36,768 bases of DNA from Prevotella sp. (GTDB taxonomy: Bacteria > Bacteroidota > Bacteroidia > Bacteroidales > Bacteroidaceae): positions 1 through 36,768 of the forward strand of contig JALEVZ010000046.1 in the NCBI GenBank assembly GCA_022788105.1, in the 5' to 3' direction. The position numbers were made by a program, and so were the translations under genes. This document shows positions 7,326 through 15,275 of the stretch, piece after piece. Numbering within the stretch: the first letter of the stretch is position 1; each line of letters opens with the position of its first letter. The notes below the pieces were generated by a model. That model did no database searches. It was not told the origin of the DNA and worked only from the letters and a program-made list of their open reading frames with translations.

Positions 7326-8201
7326 ATGAAGAAGAATGGCATATTATTGATGGGCACACTGATGCTCCTAAGTTCTTGCGGCACATACACGGCGTCGGGA
7401 GCCTACACAGGCTCTTCGCTCGGTTCCATACTTGGCTCTGCTATTGGCGGCATAAGCGGCGGACCGCGCGGCAGCGACGTGGGTACCATCGTCGGCATGG
7501 CTGGCGGCGCTATTATAGGCGGCGCCATAGGCCATCAGGCAGACAAACAACGCGAGGAGGACCTGGCGCAGTATCGTCAAGACCGTGCCGACCGTGTGAC
7601 GCGCCGACATGCGGCGGCGTCTGACAAGCGTCAATATGACGATGCGTCTACCGCCTATTCCTACAATGGTGGCGGTGGCGACGACGTGGTGCTTGACGAC
7701 ACCAACAGCGGCGACGACCGTCTCTACGACTTCAACTCTGCCGACTACACTGGTTCTTACAGCGCACAGCAGCCCACGACGGAGCTGCCTGCCTCGTCGA
7801 GTGTGGAGGAGTTGGCGGAGGGACTCGCCTACACGCCGCACATAGAAATACGCAACGCGCGCATCGTGGACAGCAACCAGGACCAGCAGATAAGCCGTGG
7901 CGAGTTGTGTAAGGTCATATTTGAGGTCTACAACACTGGTCAGAAGCCTGTCTACGACATACAGCCGTCGGTGGTGGAGGCTACTGGCAACAAGCAGATT
8001 TTTATATCGCCGGGCATGCATGTGGAACGCCTGATGCCAGGTGCCGGCATACGCTACACCGCCATGTTAAAGGCTGGTCCGCGGCTTGGCAACGGCTCGG
8101 TGCGCATCTGCCTGTCTGTGCTCCAGGGTGCCAACGCCATATCTAAGGTCACCGAGTTTGAGGTGCCTACGTCGAAGAAGAAGGTTAAGGCTGCGCAGTA
8201 G
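7326..8201 (+). CDS. Glycine-zipper lipoprotein with C-terminal beta domain
   Basis: 291 aa. Signal peptide MKKNGILLMGTLMLLSSCG with a lipobox (LSSC), so it is probably lipid-anchored. Residues 28-70 form a Gly-rich zipper (SLGSILGSAIGGISGG and DVGTIVGMAGGAIIGGAIGH), a pattern of outer-membrane-associated or membrane-packing segments. A charged low-complexity middle (about 75-160, Asp/Gly/Ser/Tyr) follows. The last 115 residues (PHIEIRNARIVDSNQDQQIS to the end) read as an Ig-like beta-sandwich: ELCKVIFEVYNTGQKPVYDI with later GIRYTAMLKAG. It may be a structural envelope protein. It is preceded by the palindromic leader and closed by a bidirectional terminator shared with the convergent GH3 gene. 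Confidence 0.85.
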   Translation: MKKNGILLMGTLMLLSSCGTYTASGAYTGSSLGSILGSAIGGISGGPRGSDVGTIVGMAGGAIIGGAIGHQADKQREEDLAQYRQDRADRVTRRHAAASDKRQYDDASTAYSYNGGGGDDVVLDDTNSGDDRLYDFNSADYTGSYSAQQPTTELPASSSVEELAEGLAYTPHIEIRNARIVDSNQDQQISRGELCKVIFEVYNTGQKPVYDIQPSVVEATGNKQIFISPGMHVERLMPGAGIRYTAMLKAGPRLGNGSVRICLSVLQGANAISKVTEFEVPTSKKKVKAAQ

Positions 8202-8216
8202 TGCCCCAGACGTAAT

Positions 8217-8266
8217 AAAAAAACTTCAGCAACGCTCTCTTGCGAGATGTGTTGCTGAAGTTTTTT
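8217..8266. terminator. Bidirectional terminator between the glycine-zipper gene and the GH3 gene
   Basis: A 16-bp stem aaaaaacttcagcaac / gttgctgaagtttttt with a 17-nt loop. It has A and T runs on either side, so it can stop transcription from both convergent genes. Confidence 0.9.
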
Positions 8267-8314
8267 GTATGTATTTATTTATGTGTAGTGTCGCCTCAGA
8301 GAGGGCTTATGTCC

Positions 8315-10648
8315 TTATCTGTGCAGCAGGTTGAGGGGCTGCTGCGGACGGAGCACGTCTGCCACCTTTGTAGTAGATGCCTTCACGTCGGCAGTCAGTG
8401 TGGCACGCACGTCTTCTGACGACGAACCGATGATGAACTTGCCCTTTGCTGCGTTTACAACCCATGCCGATGCTTTGGTGTCAAACGATGCGAGGTCGGC
8501 AGCTTTGACGGTGAGCTTCACCGTTTCGCTCTCGCCGGGCTTCAGACTCTGGGTCTTGGCATAGGCTTTCAGCTCGATGGCGGGCTTGTTGAGCGATTTG
8601 TTTTGCGGGTCGCTGTAGTAGAGCTGCACCACCTCTTTGCCCTCTGCCTTGCCGCTGTTGGTCACCTTCACGCTCACCTCGTAGCTGTCGCCGTTTTGTG
8701 CTATGACTGCATCGCTATACGCAAATGTGGTGTAGCTCAAGCCGTAGCCGAAGGGGTAGGACACTGGAACGCCAAACGACGCGAAGTAGCGGTAGCCCAC
8801 GAACACGTCTTCTTCGTAGTTGGTGTAGTCGTAGTCTTTACGTTCGTGCTTCAGTGTGCCGTGGTCGGTCATGTTGAACTCTGGCTTAATGTCTATCGGG
8901 AAGTTATTTGTAGAGGCATGATCGGCATAGCTTACGGGCCACGTCATGGCGAGTTTGCCTGAGGGCGACGCCTTGCCTGTCAGCACGTCGGCTACGCTGT
9001 TGCCACCCTCCTGGCCTGCCTGCCATGCGCAGAGTATGGCGTCGGGCTGCTCTTTCCATGAGGCTGTCTCTATCACGCCGCCAATGTTGAGCAGCACTAT
9101 CACCTTCTTGCCCACGGCGTGGTAGGCGCTACACACGTCGGCGATGAGCTTGTGCTCGTCAGCAGAGAGGTTGAAGTCTGCCACCTTACGGTCGAGGAAC
9201 TCGCCCGACAGACGACCGATGGTTATGATGGCGGCATCGGTGGCGTCGGCTTTGGCTTTGAGCACATCGCCGCCAAGTGTCAGTTCTTTAGGCAGAGGGA
9301 TGGGGAGGAACTGTGCGAGACGCTCGCCGTCGTTGGCGTGGGCGAGTATCTCTTTCTGTTCCTTTATGTGCTTGGTGTAAGATGCTGTCAGATCGGCGTC
9401 TATAGTCATCTTTGCGTTCTTCAGACCGTCGACCAGCGACACTACGTAGGCGTGGTTCACGTTGCCCGAACCTGTACCGCCAGCGATGAAGTCGTATGAG
9501 CAGCAGCCGAAGAGTGCCACGTTTTTGACGGCAGCCGGCAGGGGCAGTGTTGCCTCGCTGTTCTTCAGCAGCACCATGCCTTCTGTCGCACTCTGGCGTG
9601 TGATGGCAGCGTGGGCTTTGAGGTCGGGCTTGTTGGTGGCTTGGTAGCCGTTGTAGCGCGGCGACTTCTCGATGAGTTTCATGACACGGCTGACGCAGGT
9701 GTCGAGTGCTGCCTCTGGCAGTTTGTTGTCTTTCACGGCGTTCAGGATGGAGGTGTACTGCTCCCCACGTCCTGGCTGCAGCATGTCGTTGCCTGCTGCT
9801 ATCTGCTCTGCGCCGTCTGCTCCGCCAAACCAGTCGGTCATCACCGTGCCCTTGAAGCCCCACTCGTCGCGCAGCACGGTCTGCAGCAGTTCGCGGTTTT
9901 GTGAGGTGTAGACGCCGTTGAGATAGTTGTACGAGGTCATCACCGTCCAGGGCTGCGCCTCTTTCACGGCTATTTCAAACGGTTTGAGATATATCTCGCG
10001 GAGCGCACGCTGCGATATGCAGGCGTCGTTGTTCATGCGGTTGGTCTCCTGATTGTTGGCACAGAAGTGTTTTATGCTTGTGCCCACGCCGTTTTCCTGC
10101 ACGCCGCGCACGTAGGCGGCAGCGGTCTTACCTGCCACGAGCGGGTCTTCGGAGTAGTACTCGAAGTTGCGTCCGCACAGCGGGTTGCGGTGAATGTTCA
10201 GCGCTGGTGCCAGCAACACGTCGGCGCCGTAGGCTTTCACCTCCTCGCCGATGGCGTGTCCCACCTGCTCCACGAGCTGCTGGTTCCATGTAGAGGCGAG
10301 CAGTGTGCTGATGGGGAAGTGTGTGCAGTAGTATGTGGCTTTGTCGTTGGGACGTGTGGCACTTATGCGCAGTCCTGCCGGTCCGTCTGCCAGCACTATG
10401 GCGGGCAGTCCGAGCGAGTCGAGGGGGAATGTCGTTCCTGCTGCGCCGGGCACCAGATTCATTGTGGCGCCGATTACAGCGTCGTTTTCTGACACGCCTT
10501 CCTGGCCCGTACCGATGACAAAACGCGCCTTCTGTTCGAGCGACATCTTGCTGAGGGTGTCTTGTATGTCAATGCGTTTCATCTCCGATGAGCATCCTGC
10601 CATGACTATAGCTGTGGCGAGGAGCAGAATGTTGTTTGTCGATTTCAT
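8315..10648 (-). CDS. bglX: Beta-glucosidase, glycoside hydrolase family 3 lipoprotein
   Basis: 777 aa. Signal MKSTNNILLLATAIVMAGCS with lipobox MAGC, so it is a lipoprotein probably facing the periplasm or surface. The GH3 N-terminal TIM barrel spans about 35-340: ADGPAGLR at 87-94, GADVLLAPALNIHRNPLCGR at 141-160, NFEYYSEDP, SIKHFCANNQE at 191-201 (substrate-binding Lys193-His194) and GTVMTDWFGG at 267-276, where Asp272 is the expected nucleophile. The alpha/beta sandwich C-domain follows, with the FnIII-like end (EVVQLYYSDP near residue 690). The enzyme should release beta-linked glucose or a related sugar from oligosaccharide ends. It has its own upstream gap with a 24-nt direct duplication. 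The bglX symbol is by family resemblance; substrate is not proved. Confidence 0.9.
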   Translation of the reverse strand: MKSTNNILLLATAIVMAGCSSEMKRIDIQDTLSKMSLEQKARFVIGTGQEGVSENDAVIGATMNLVPGAAGTTFPLDSLGLPAIVLADGPAGLRISATRPNDKATYYCTHFPISTLLASTWNQQLVEQVGHAIGEEVKAYGADVLLAPALNIHRNPLCGRNFEYYSEDPLVAGKTAAAYVRGVQENGVGTSIKHFCANNQETNRMNNDACISQRALREIYLKPFEIAVKEAQPWTVMTSYNYLNGVYTSQNRELLQTVLRDEWGFKGTVMTDWFGGADGAEQIAAGNDMLQPGRGEQYTSILNAVKDNKLPEAALDTCVSRVMKLIEKSPRYNGYQATNKPDLKAHAAITRQSATEGMVLLKNSEATLPLPAAVKNVALFGCCSYDFIAGGTGSGNVNHAYVVSLVDGLKNAKMTIDADLTASYTKHIKEQKEILAHANDGERLAQFLPIPLPKELTLGGDVLKAKADATDAAIITIGRLSGEFLDRKVADFNLSADEHKLIADVCSAYHAVGKKVIVLLNIGGVIETASWKEQPDAILCAWQAGQEGGNSVADVLTGKASPSGKLAMTWPVSYADHASTNNFPIDIKPEFNMTDHGTLKHERKDYDYTNYEEDVFVGYRYFASFGVPVSYPFGYGLSYTTFAYSDAVIAQNGDSYEVSVKVTNSGKAEGKEVVQLYYSDPQNKSLNKPAIELKAYAKTQSLKPGESETVKLTVKAADLASFDTKASAWVVNAAKGKFIIGSSSEDVRATLTADVKASTTKVADVLRPQQPLNLLHR

Positions 10649-10657
10649 AATTGAACA

Positions 10658-10714
10658 AATGTTGGTTTGATAAATTCAAGGAATGTTGGTTTGATAAATT
10701 CAAGGAATGTTGTT
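10658..10714. repeat. 24-nt direct duplication upstream of the GH3 gene
   Basis: Two identical 24-nt units (10658-10681 and 10682-10705; each starts aatgttggtttgataaattc), followed by a partial third (aatgttg, 10706-10712). It begins 9 bp before the GH3 start codon, so it occupies the leader or promoter. The rest of the gap to 10855 is AT-rich with a taacgataacgtt motif near 10720-10735. No TAnnTTTG box is seen. Confidence 0.85.
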
Positions 10715-10855
10715 ATTTATAACGATAACGTTTCTGATTTAGTATGTTGTTTCTAATTTCTTATATTTAAAGATTGTTAAGTTTATGCGAGGAACTGTGG
10801 GTGGTGGCAATGGGCTGGAGTGGTGGTGTGTTCGTGACTGTGTGGCAGTCTGAAA

Positions 10856-10922
10856 ACAAAAAAAGCGGACCTTGCATCGGTGCTCCTGTCTGTGATGTGG
10901 GAGCGATGCGGGGTCCGCTTCT
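10856..10922 (-). terminator. Terminator after rlpA
   Basis: Long interrupted stem: aagcggacc / ggtccgctt outside, gcatcg / cgatgc in the middle and gctcc / ggagc inside. On the minus strand it is followed by a T run (complement of the A run at 10857-10864). It separates rlpA from the downstream GH3 gene. Confidence 0.85.
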
Positions 10923-10930
10923 CTTTGGGG

Positions 10931-11500
10931 CTATCTTATCCGGTCGAGGCTGTGACCTATGTGTTCTGCCTTGGCTGTGATAAGCTTGTCATTAGTTCTC
11001 GGGTTGTCGTGGTGCTGAACGTTTTTCTTTACCTTCTTAGCTTCTTTCTTAACCCATTCGGCTGACGCATAGCGGTCGCCTGTTGTCAGCTCGAAGTCTA
11101 TCTCAGGTAGTTCCAGCGGTTCAAGCTTGAATGGCACCCTGTTCTTGTTAACGACCTCCACCTTGACCATAGCTACGCCATGATTCAAGATGCCTAACTG
11201 TTTTGCCGCGCTCCATGACAGGTCGATAATGCGTCCTCGTCTGTAGGGTCCACGGTCTGTCACCCTCACGACAATCTCCTTGCCGTTGTTGGGGTTGGTC
11301 ACTTTCAGCATTGTGCCGAAAGGGTAGGTCTTGTGCGCACAGGTCAGGCTGTCGTGGTGAAGCCGTTCGCCGCTGCTGGTACGTGCACCTGTGGCGCGCT
11401 TTGAATAGTAAGAGGCTTTGCCCTTCTGTGTCTGTGCTGCCAGACGGGTGCAGCCCAAAATCATGATTAATCCTAATAATACCGTTACTTTTAATCTCAC
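10931..11500 (-). CDS. rlpA: RlpA family septal ring lytic transglycosylase
   Basis: 189 aa from a GTG at 11500 (VRLKVTVLLGLIMILGC), chosen because it begins a signal peptide with a lipobox-like ILGC; the open frame extends to 11623 but that part looks non-coding. The double-psi beta barrel follows: GKASYYSKRATGARTSSGE, then LTCAHKTYPFGTMLKVTN, VVRVTDRGPYRRGRIIDLSWSAA, with the conserved Asp-Arg-Gly-Pro motif and the acidic residue in IIDLS. RlpA cleaves naked glycan strands at division sites. There is no SPOR domain; the C-terminal 60 residues are a Lys/Arg-rich tail (WVKKEAKKVKKNVQ). It lies 132 bp downstream of gdhA on the same strand and ends at a strong terminator. Confidence 0.86.
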   Translation of the reverse strand: MRLKVTVLLGLIMILGCTRLAAQTQKGKASYYSKRATGARTSSGERLHHDSLTCAHKTYPFGTMLKVTNPNNGKEIVVRVTDRGPYRRGRIIDLSWSAAKQLGILNHGVAMVKVEVVNKNRVPFKLEPLELPEIDFELTTGDRYASAEWVKKEAKKVKKNVQHHDNPRTNDKLITAKAEHIGHSLDRIR

Positions 11501-11632
11501 GTTATTAATTTTAGATGATGTTCTAAAACCATGCGGAGCGTCTGTCGCGATGCCCTTGTCGTCATGGAGTACGTTCTGACACAGACCTTCACTTTTGCAG
11601 CAGAGCTGCATGTGGTGAATCATTCAGTAGGC

Positions 11633-12970
11633 TTACACTATGCCTTGAGCCATCATGGCGTTGGCAACCTTCATGAAGCCTGCCACGTTGGCACCCTTGA
11701 CGTAGTCGATGTAGCCGTCAGGCTGTGTGCCATACTTGACGCATTGCTCGTGAATGGAGTGCATGATGTAGTGGAGTTTGTCGTCTACTTCCTGCTCGCT
11801 CCAGTTCAGGCGCATTGAGTTCTGTGTCATTTCCAGTCCCGAGGTTGCCACACCGCCAGCATTGACGGCCTTCCCCGGCGCAAAGAGTTGATGTGCTGCC
11901 ACAAACTTTTCCACGGCCTCTGCCGTGCAACCCATGTTCGACACCTCGGCGACGCATAGCGTGCCGTTGGCGATGAGCTTGTCGGCATCGGCGCCGCCAA
12001 GCTCGTTCTGTGTGGCGCACGTTAGTGCAATGTCCACCTTCTGTCCCCATGGCTTCTCGCCAGGGTAGAATGTGGCGTTCGGAAATTCGTCAGCATAGGG
12101 CTGGCAGATGTCGTTGCCAGAAGCGCGAAGCTCCAACATGTAGTCTATCTTTTCGCCGCTTATGCCGTCGGGATCGTAGATGTAGCCGTCAGGACCGCTG
12201 ATGGTCACGACTTTGGCGCCCAGCTCTGTAGCTTTCTTTACGGCGCCCCATGCCACGTTTCCGAATCCGCTCACCGCCACTGTCTTGCCTTTGAGGTCGA
12301 GACCGCGTGTGGCGAGCATCTGTTTTACAAAGTAGAGAGCTCCGTAGCCCGTGGCTTCGGGGCGTATGCGGGAGCCTCCCCATTCGAGGCCTTTGCCTGT
12401 GAGCACACCCTCCCAGCGATGGGTGAGCTTCTTATACATGCCGAAGAGATATCCAATCTCTCTTGCGCCGACGCCTATGTCGCCGGCAGGCACGTCTTCG
12501 TCGGGCCCGATGTTGCGATAGAGTTCGGTCATAAACGACTGGCAGAAGCGCATGACCTCTGCGTCAGACCGTCCTCTTATAGAGAAGTCGGCACCACCCT
12601 TGCCGCCACCCATGGGCAGCGTGGTTAGTGCGTTCTTAAATGTCTGTTCAAATCCGAGGAACTTAAGTATTGACAGGTTCACCGAGGGGTGGAAGCGCAG
12701 TCCGCCCTTGTACGGGCCTATGGCGCTGTTAAACTGCACTCGGTAGCCAATGTTTACATGCACATCTCCCTTGTCGTCAGTCCACGGCACACGGAATGTT
12801 ATGATGCGTTCAGGCTCAACCAGTCGTTCGATAAGTTTTGCGCGCTCAAACTCAGGATGCTTGTTGTAAACGTCCTCGATAGAGATGAGCACTTCTCTTA
12901 CTGCCTGTAGGTATTCAGGCTCCCCCGGATGTCTGCGTTCCAGGTCTTGAATGATTTTTTCAACATTCAT
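11633..12970 (-). CDS. gdhA: Glutamate dehydrogenase
   Basis: 445 aa from MNVEKIIQDLERRHPGEPEY. An in-frame extension to 13033 overlaps the promoter and is rejected. It matches the hexameric GDH family, interconverting 2-oxoglutarate plus ammonia and glutamate: GPYKGGLRFHPSVN, then TLPMGGGKGGADF (catalytic Lys motif), VPAGDIGVGAREIGYL, TGKGLEWGGSRIRPEATGYG, then the Rossmann domain KTVAVSGFGNVAWGAVKKA. The length and the RPEATGYG motif fit the NADP-type bacterial enzyme, though I infer cofactor preference only from family resemblance. It has a well-formed promoter (13031-13062). rlpA follows 132 bp downstream without an intervening terminator that I can see. Confidence 0.95.
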   Translation of the reverse strand: MNVEKIIQDLERRHPGEPEYLQAVREVLISIEDVYNKHPEFERAKLIERLVEPERIITFRVPWTDDKGDVHVNIGYRVQFNSAIGPYKGGLRFHPSVNLSILKFLGFEQTFKNALTTLPMGGGKGGADFSIRGRSDAEVMRFCQSFMTELYRNIGPDEDVPAGDIGVGAREIGYLFGMYKKLTHRWEGVLTGKGLEWGGSRIRPEATGYGALYFVKQMLATRGLDLKGKTVAVSGFGNVAWGAVKKATELGAKVVTISGPDGYIYDPDGISGEKIDYMLELRASGNDICQPYADEFPNATFYPGEKPWGQKVDIALTCATQNELGGADADKLIANGTLCVAEVSNMGCTAEAVEKFVAAHQLFAPGKAVNAGGVATSGLEMTQNSMRLNWSEQEVDDKLHYIMHSIHEQCVKYGTQPDGYIDYVKGANVAGFMKVANAMMAQGIV

Positions 12971-13030
12971 AGTAGTAATATTTTTTAGAAAAAGGTCAGG
13001 TAGTCGTGATTTTATGTAAGTGTCACGACG

Positions 13031-13062
13031 CAAATTTAGTCTTTTTCTTTTTTAGCACCAAA
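13031..13062 (-). promoter_or_regulatory. Promoter of gdhA
   Basis: Minus-strand TTTG (13062-13059), a 20-nt spacer and TAAATTTG (13038-13031). It is a full match to the Bacteroidota consensus and places the transcript start near 13024, supporting the gdhA start at 12970. Confidence 0.72.
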
Positions 13063-13110
13063 TATTTTTGCAGTTTTTATTGTTTATTAGCGTCATAATG
13101 AAAGGTTTAG

Positions 13111-13140
13111 CTTTCCATCGTGCTACTTCACGATAGAAAG
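13111..13140 (-). terminator. Hairpin after the response regulator
   Basis: Arms ctttccatcgtg and cacgatagaaag (13111-13122 and 13129-13140), 12 bp with one mismatch and a 6-nt loop. T runs are weak, so terminator function is probable but not certain. The restored stop codon of the regulator falls inside it. Confidence 0.5.
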
Positions 13141-13158
13141 TGCTGCTTCAGACGTAGC

Positions 13159-13557
13159 TCAATGTCTTCCAACTCTTTGTCCAAACGGTGGGCGAGGGTG
13201 GTGCGTTCGGTCGGCAGGGGTGGTGTCTATGTGTTCGGGTGTGATGGCTTTCAGCCAGTCGCATTGCCCTGGCTTGAGCATGGCGAGCAGCGCGTTTTGT
13301 ACCTCTGCATAGTTGGTCATCACGATGAAAGGTGCCGCAATGTCGTGTTTCTGCATCCATGACAACAGAAACAGTCCGTCGCGGTCGGGCAGACGGAGGT
13401 CTGACAGCACAAGGTCCACCTTGCCACCGTCCTTTAGCAGCTGTGCCGCATCCAGCACGTTTGTGGCTCTGCTGGTCTCAAAGCCTTTCTTTTTAAGCCA
13501 TGTTTGCATCATTGTGCCGAAGGCCAAATCGTCTTCGACAATTAGTATGTGTGCCAT
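13159..13557 (-). CDS. Orphan response regulator receiver domain, probably frameshifted
   Basis: 132 aa as read. The receiver fold is clear: ILIVEDD (acidic pair Asp9, Asp10), LVLSDLRLPD with phospho-acceptor Asp53, IVMTNYAE with Thr81, and Lys103 in WLKAITPEHID. The residue after the Lys is Ala, where Pro is usual. The last 20 residues (TPADRTHHPRPPFGQRVGRH) are odd. One frame over, past a run of four C's (plus strand 13217-13220), the sequence continues as LPTERTTLAHRLDKELEDIE and on to a stop at 13128. That reads as a real helical tail, so a one-base insertion is likely. The opening resembles NtrC-type regulators, but no AAA+ or DNA-binding domain follows, and no histidine kinase is adjacent. 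Confidence 0.75.
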   Translation of the reverse strand: MAHILIVEDDLAFGTMMQTWLKKKGFETSRATNVLDAAQLLKDGGKVDLVLSDLRLPDRDGLFLLSWMQKHDIAAPFIVMTNYAEVQNALLAMLKPGQCDWLKAITPEHIDTTPADRTHHPRPPFGQRVGRH

Positions 13558-13579
13558 CCTGTTTATCGTTTGTTCTCGG

Positions 13580-13587
13580 CAAATTTA
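13580..13587 (-). promoter_or_regulatory. -7 box TAAATTTG of the response regulator gene
   Basis: Minus-strand TAAATTTG, 22 bp upstream of the start codon at 13557. The -33 element is not recognisable. Confidence 0.5.
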
Positions 13588-13628
13588 TGAAAAAAACTGA
13601 CAGTGGACTCTTTCTTAGGTAAACTGTT

Positions 13629-13760
13629 GTCAAAACGGCGTAAACGCGATGTCAAAACCAAGTCACGCCTCCAATCGAATTGAGTCAATCCCCCAACCGA
13701 GCTGTGTCACGCCTCCTGCCGAGTGGTGTCACGCCTCCTGTCGAGTGGTGTCAAAATTTC
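13629..13760. repeat. 22-nt tandem array C
   Basis: Six consecutive 22-nt units, starting at 13629, 13651, 13673, 13695, 13717 and 13739. Units 4-6 share the core gag(t/c)(g/t)gtgtcacgcctcc or its start. The first two begin gtcaaaac. It fills the gap between the divergent response regulator and nagA genes. The remainder (13761-13966) is a pyrimidine-rich then AT-rich stretch without a gene. Confidence 0.85.
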
Positions 13761-13966
13761 TCCCTTATCCCCCTGTCTCGCCCCTAAAATCTCATCATCT
13801 AACCACCCTAATCTCAGTGTCAAGAAAACCGTAACAAAACCATCCTGCAACCTTTATTTAATAGAAATTAGGTTAAATTAGCCCGTCGAAACCATTGAAC
13901 AGGTTTATTTATAAGCCCGAAATTAGATATTCTTATTATTCTGTGTCGTAGTTAGAAAAATATATG

Positions 13967-13974
13967 TACCTTTG
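13967..13974 (+). promoter_or_regulatory. -7 box TACCTTTG of the nagA pair
   Basis: TACCTTTG fits TAnnTTTG. A TTCTG stretch about 20-25 nt upstream is a weak -33. The leader to the ATG at 14068 is about 87 nt. Confidence 0.55.
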
Positions 13975-14067
13975 CTTGGAAATCTAATGATAGACAGTAA
14001 AGTCTTGCACGCATTTGTAAAAGCAAGTCATGCAGCTTGGCAATATTTCTAACCCTATTATATAATT

Positions 14068-15225
14068 ATGCTTAAGCAAATTATTAATGGCCGCATTCTC
14101 ACACCTCAAGGTTGGCTTGAGGGCGGCTCTGTAATCATCGACGGCAATAAGATAAAGGCCGTGTCAAACAGTAACCTATATATTGTAGACGCAAAAATCA
14201 TCAACGCAAAGGGATGCTATGTCGTTCCGGGCGGTGTAGAACTGCACGTACACGGCGGTGGTGGACGCGATTTTATGGAAGGCACCGAGGAAGCATTCCG
14301 TGTGGCAATAAACGCGCACATGAAGCACGGAACCACGTCTATCTTCCCCACACTGTCGTCGTCGACAGTGCCCATGATAGAGGCCGCCTGCCAGACATGT
14401 GAGAAACTCATGGCAGAAGAGAACAGTCCGGTGCTCGGACTCCACCTCGAGGGTCCCTATTTCAACCCCAAACAGGCGGGCGCACAGATTCCGGAGTGGA
14501 TAAAGGCGCCTGTCGCAGAAGAATATGAGCCGCTGCTCGACAAGTACTCTTGCATCAAACGCTGGGATGAAGCCCCCGAGCTCCCCGGCTCGACAGAGTT
14601 TATAAAGTCTTGCTGCGACCACGGTGTGGTGGCATCTATAGGTCACACACGCGCCACATACAAAGATGTGGTGGCAGGACACAAGGCAGGCATGAAGCAC
14701 GCCACACACTTCTACAACGCCATGCCCGTAGTCTACAAGGAGCATGAGTTTAAGGTTCCCGGCACCGTGGAGAGCGTCTATGCCCTTCCCGACATGACCG
14801 TGGAGGTGATTGCCGACGGCATACACGTGCCTCCAGTTATGCTTCGCGTGGTCTACCAGATAAAGGGTGTGGAGAAGACAGCACTCATCACTGACTCGTT
14901 GGCATGCGCTGCAAGCGACGAAGGTGTAGCGTTTGACCCGCGTGTCATACTCGAAGACGGTGTCTGCAAGCTCGCCGACCACTCCGCCCTCGCCGGTTCC
15001 ATCGCCACGATGGACCGCCTTATCCGCACATGTGTGCAGATGGCAAACATACCTATGGCCGACGCCTGCCGCATGGCGAGTGAGACGCCCGCAAAAATCA
15101 TGGGCGTGTTCGACCGCAAGGGTTCGCTCGAAGATGGCAAAGACGCCGACATCATGATGTTTGATGACAATCTCAAGCTCACGTTCGTCATGCAGATGGG
15201 CAACGAAGTGACCAACGAGCTGTAA
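14068..15225 (+). CDS. nagA: N-acetylglucosamine-6-phosphate deacetylase, copy 1
   Basis: 385 aa amidohydrolase that converts GlcNAc-6-P to glucosamine-6-P and acetate, the first step of amino-sugar catabolism. The HVH motif is at 60-62 (VELHVHGGGGRDF). GLHLEGPY gives Glu128, SIGHTRATY gives His193, KHATHFYNAMP gives His214 and ALITDSLA gives the catalytic Asp276. The last part (LEDGKDADIMMFD) is the usual return to the N-terminal beta sandwich. All the expected metal ligands are present. The segment after LEGPYFNPK (QAGAQ) is the usual substrate-loop position. A near-identical copy follows 50 bp downstream on the same strand. nagB is not in the window. Confidence 0.94.
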   Translation: MLKQIINGRILTPQGWLEGGSVIIDGNKIKAVSNSNLYIVDAKIINAKGCYVVPGGVELHVHGGGGRDFMEGTEEAFRVAINAHMKHGTTSIFPTLSSSTVPMIEAACQTCEKLMAEENSPVLGLHLEGPYFNPKQAGAQIPEWIKAPVAEEYEPLLDKYSCIKRWDEAPELPGSTEFIKSCCDHGVVASIGHTRATYKDVVAGHKAGMKHATHFYNAMPVVYKEHEFKVPGTVESVYALPDMTVEVIADGIHVPPVMLRVVYQIKGVEKTALITDSLACAASDEGVAFDPRVILEDGVCKLADHSALAGSIATMDRLIRTCVQMANIPMADACRMASETPAKIMGVFDRKGSLEDGKDADIMMFDDNLKLTFVMQMGNEVTNEL

Positions 15226-15275
15226 CAGGCGCAGCACTTTAAATATAAAACAACAACCGCTTTAATAAGAACATT

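Noticed and set aside
11501..11623. N-terminal extension of rlpA to the ATG at 11623
   Set aside because: The extension would bury the signal peptide (VRLKVTVLLGLIMILGC) 41 residues inside the protein; the GTG at 11500 is more consistent with export.
14176..15237. 353-codon minus-strand open frame across nagA copy 1
   Set aside because: It lies opposite a clear amidohydrolase gene; the Cys/His-rich product has no domain and reflects the codon bias of nagA.
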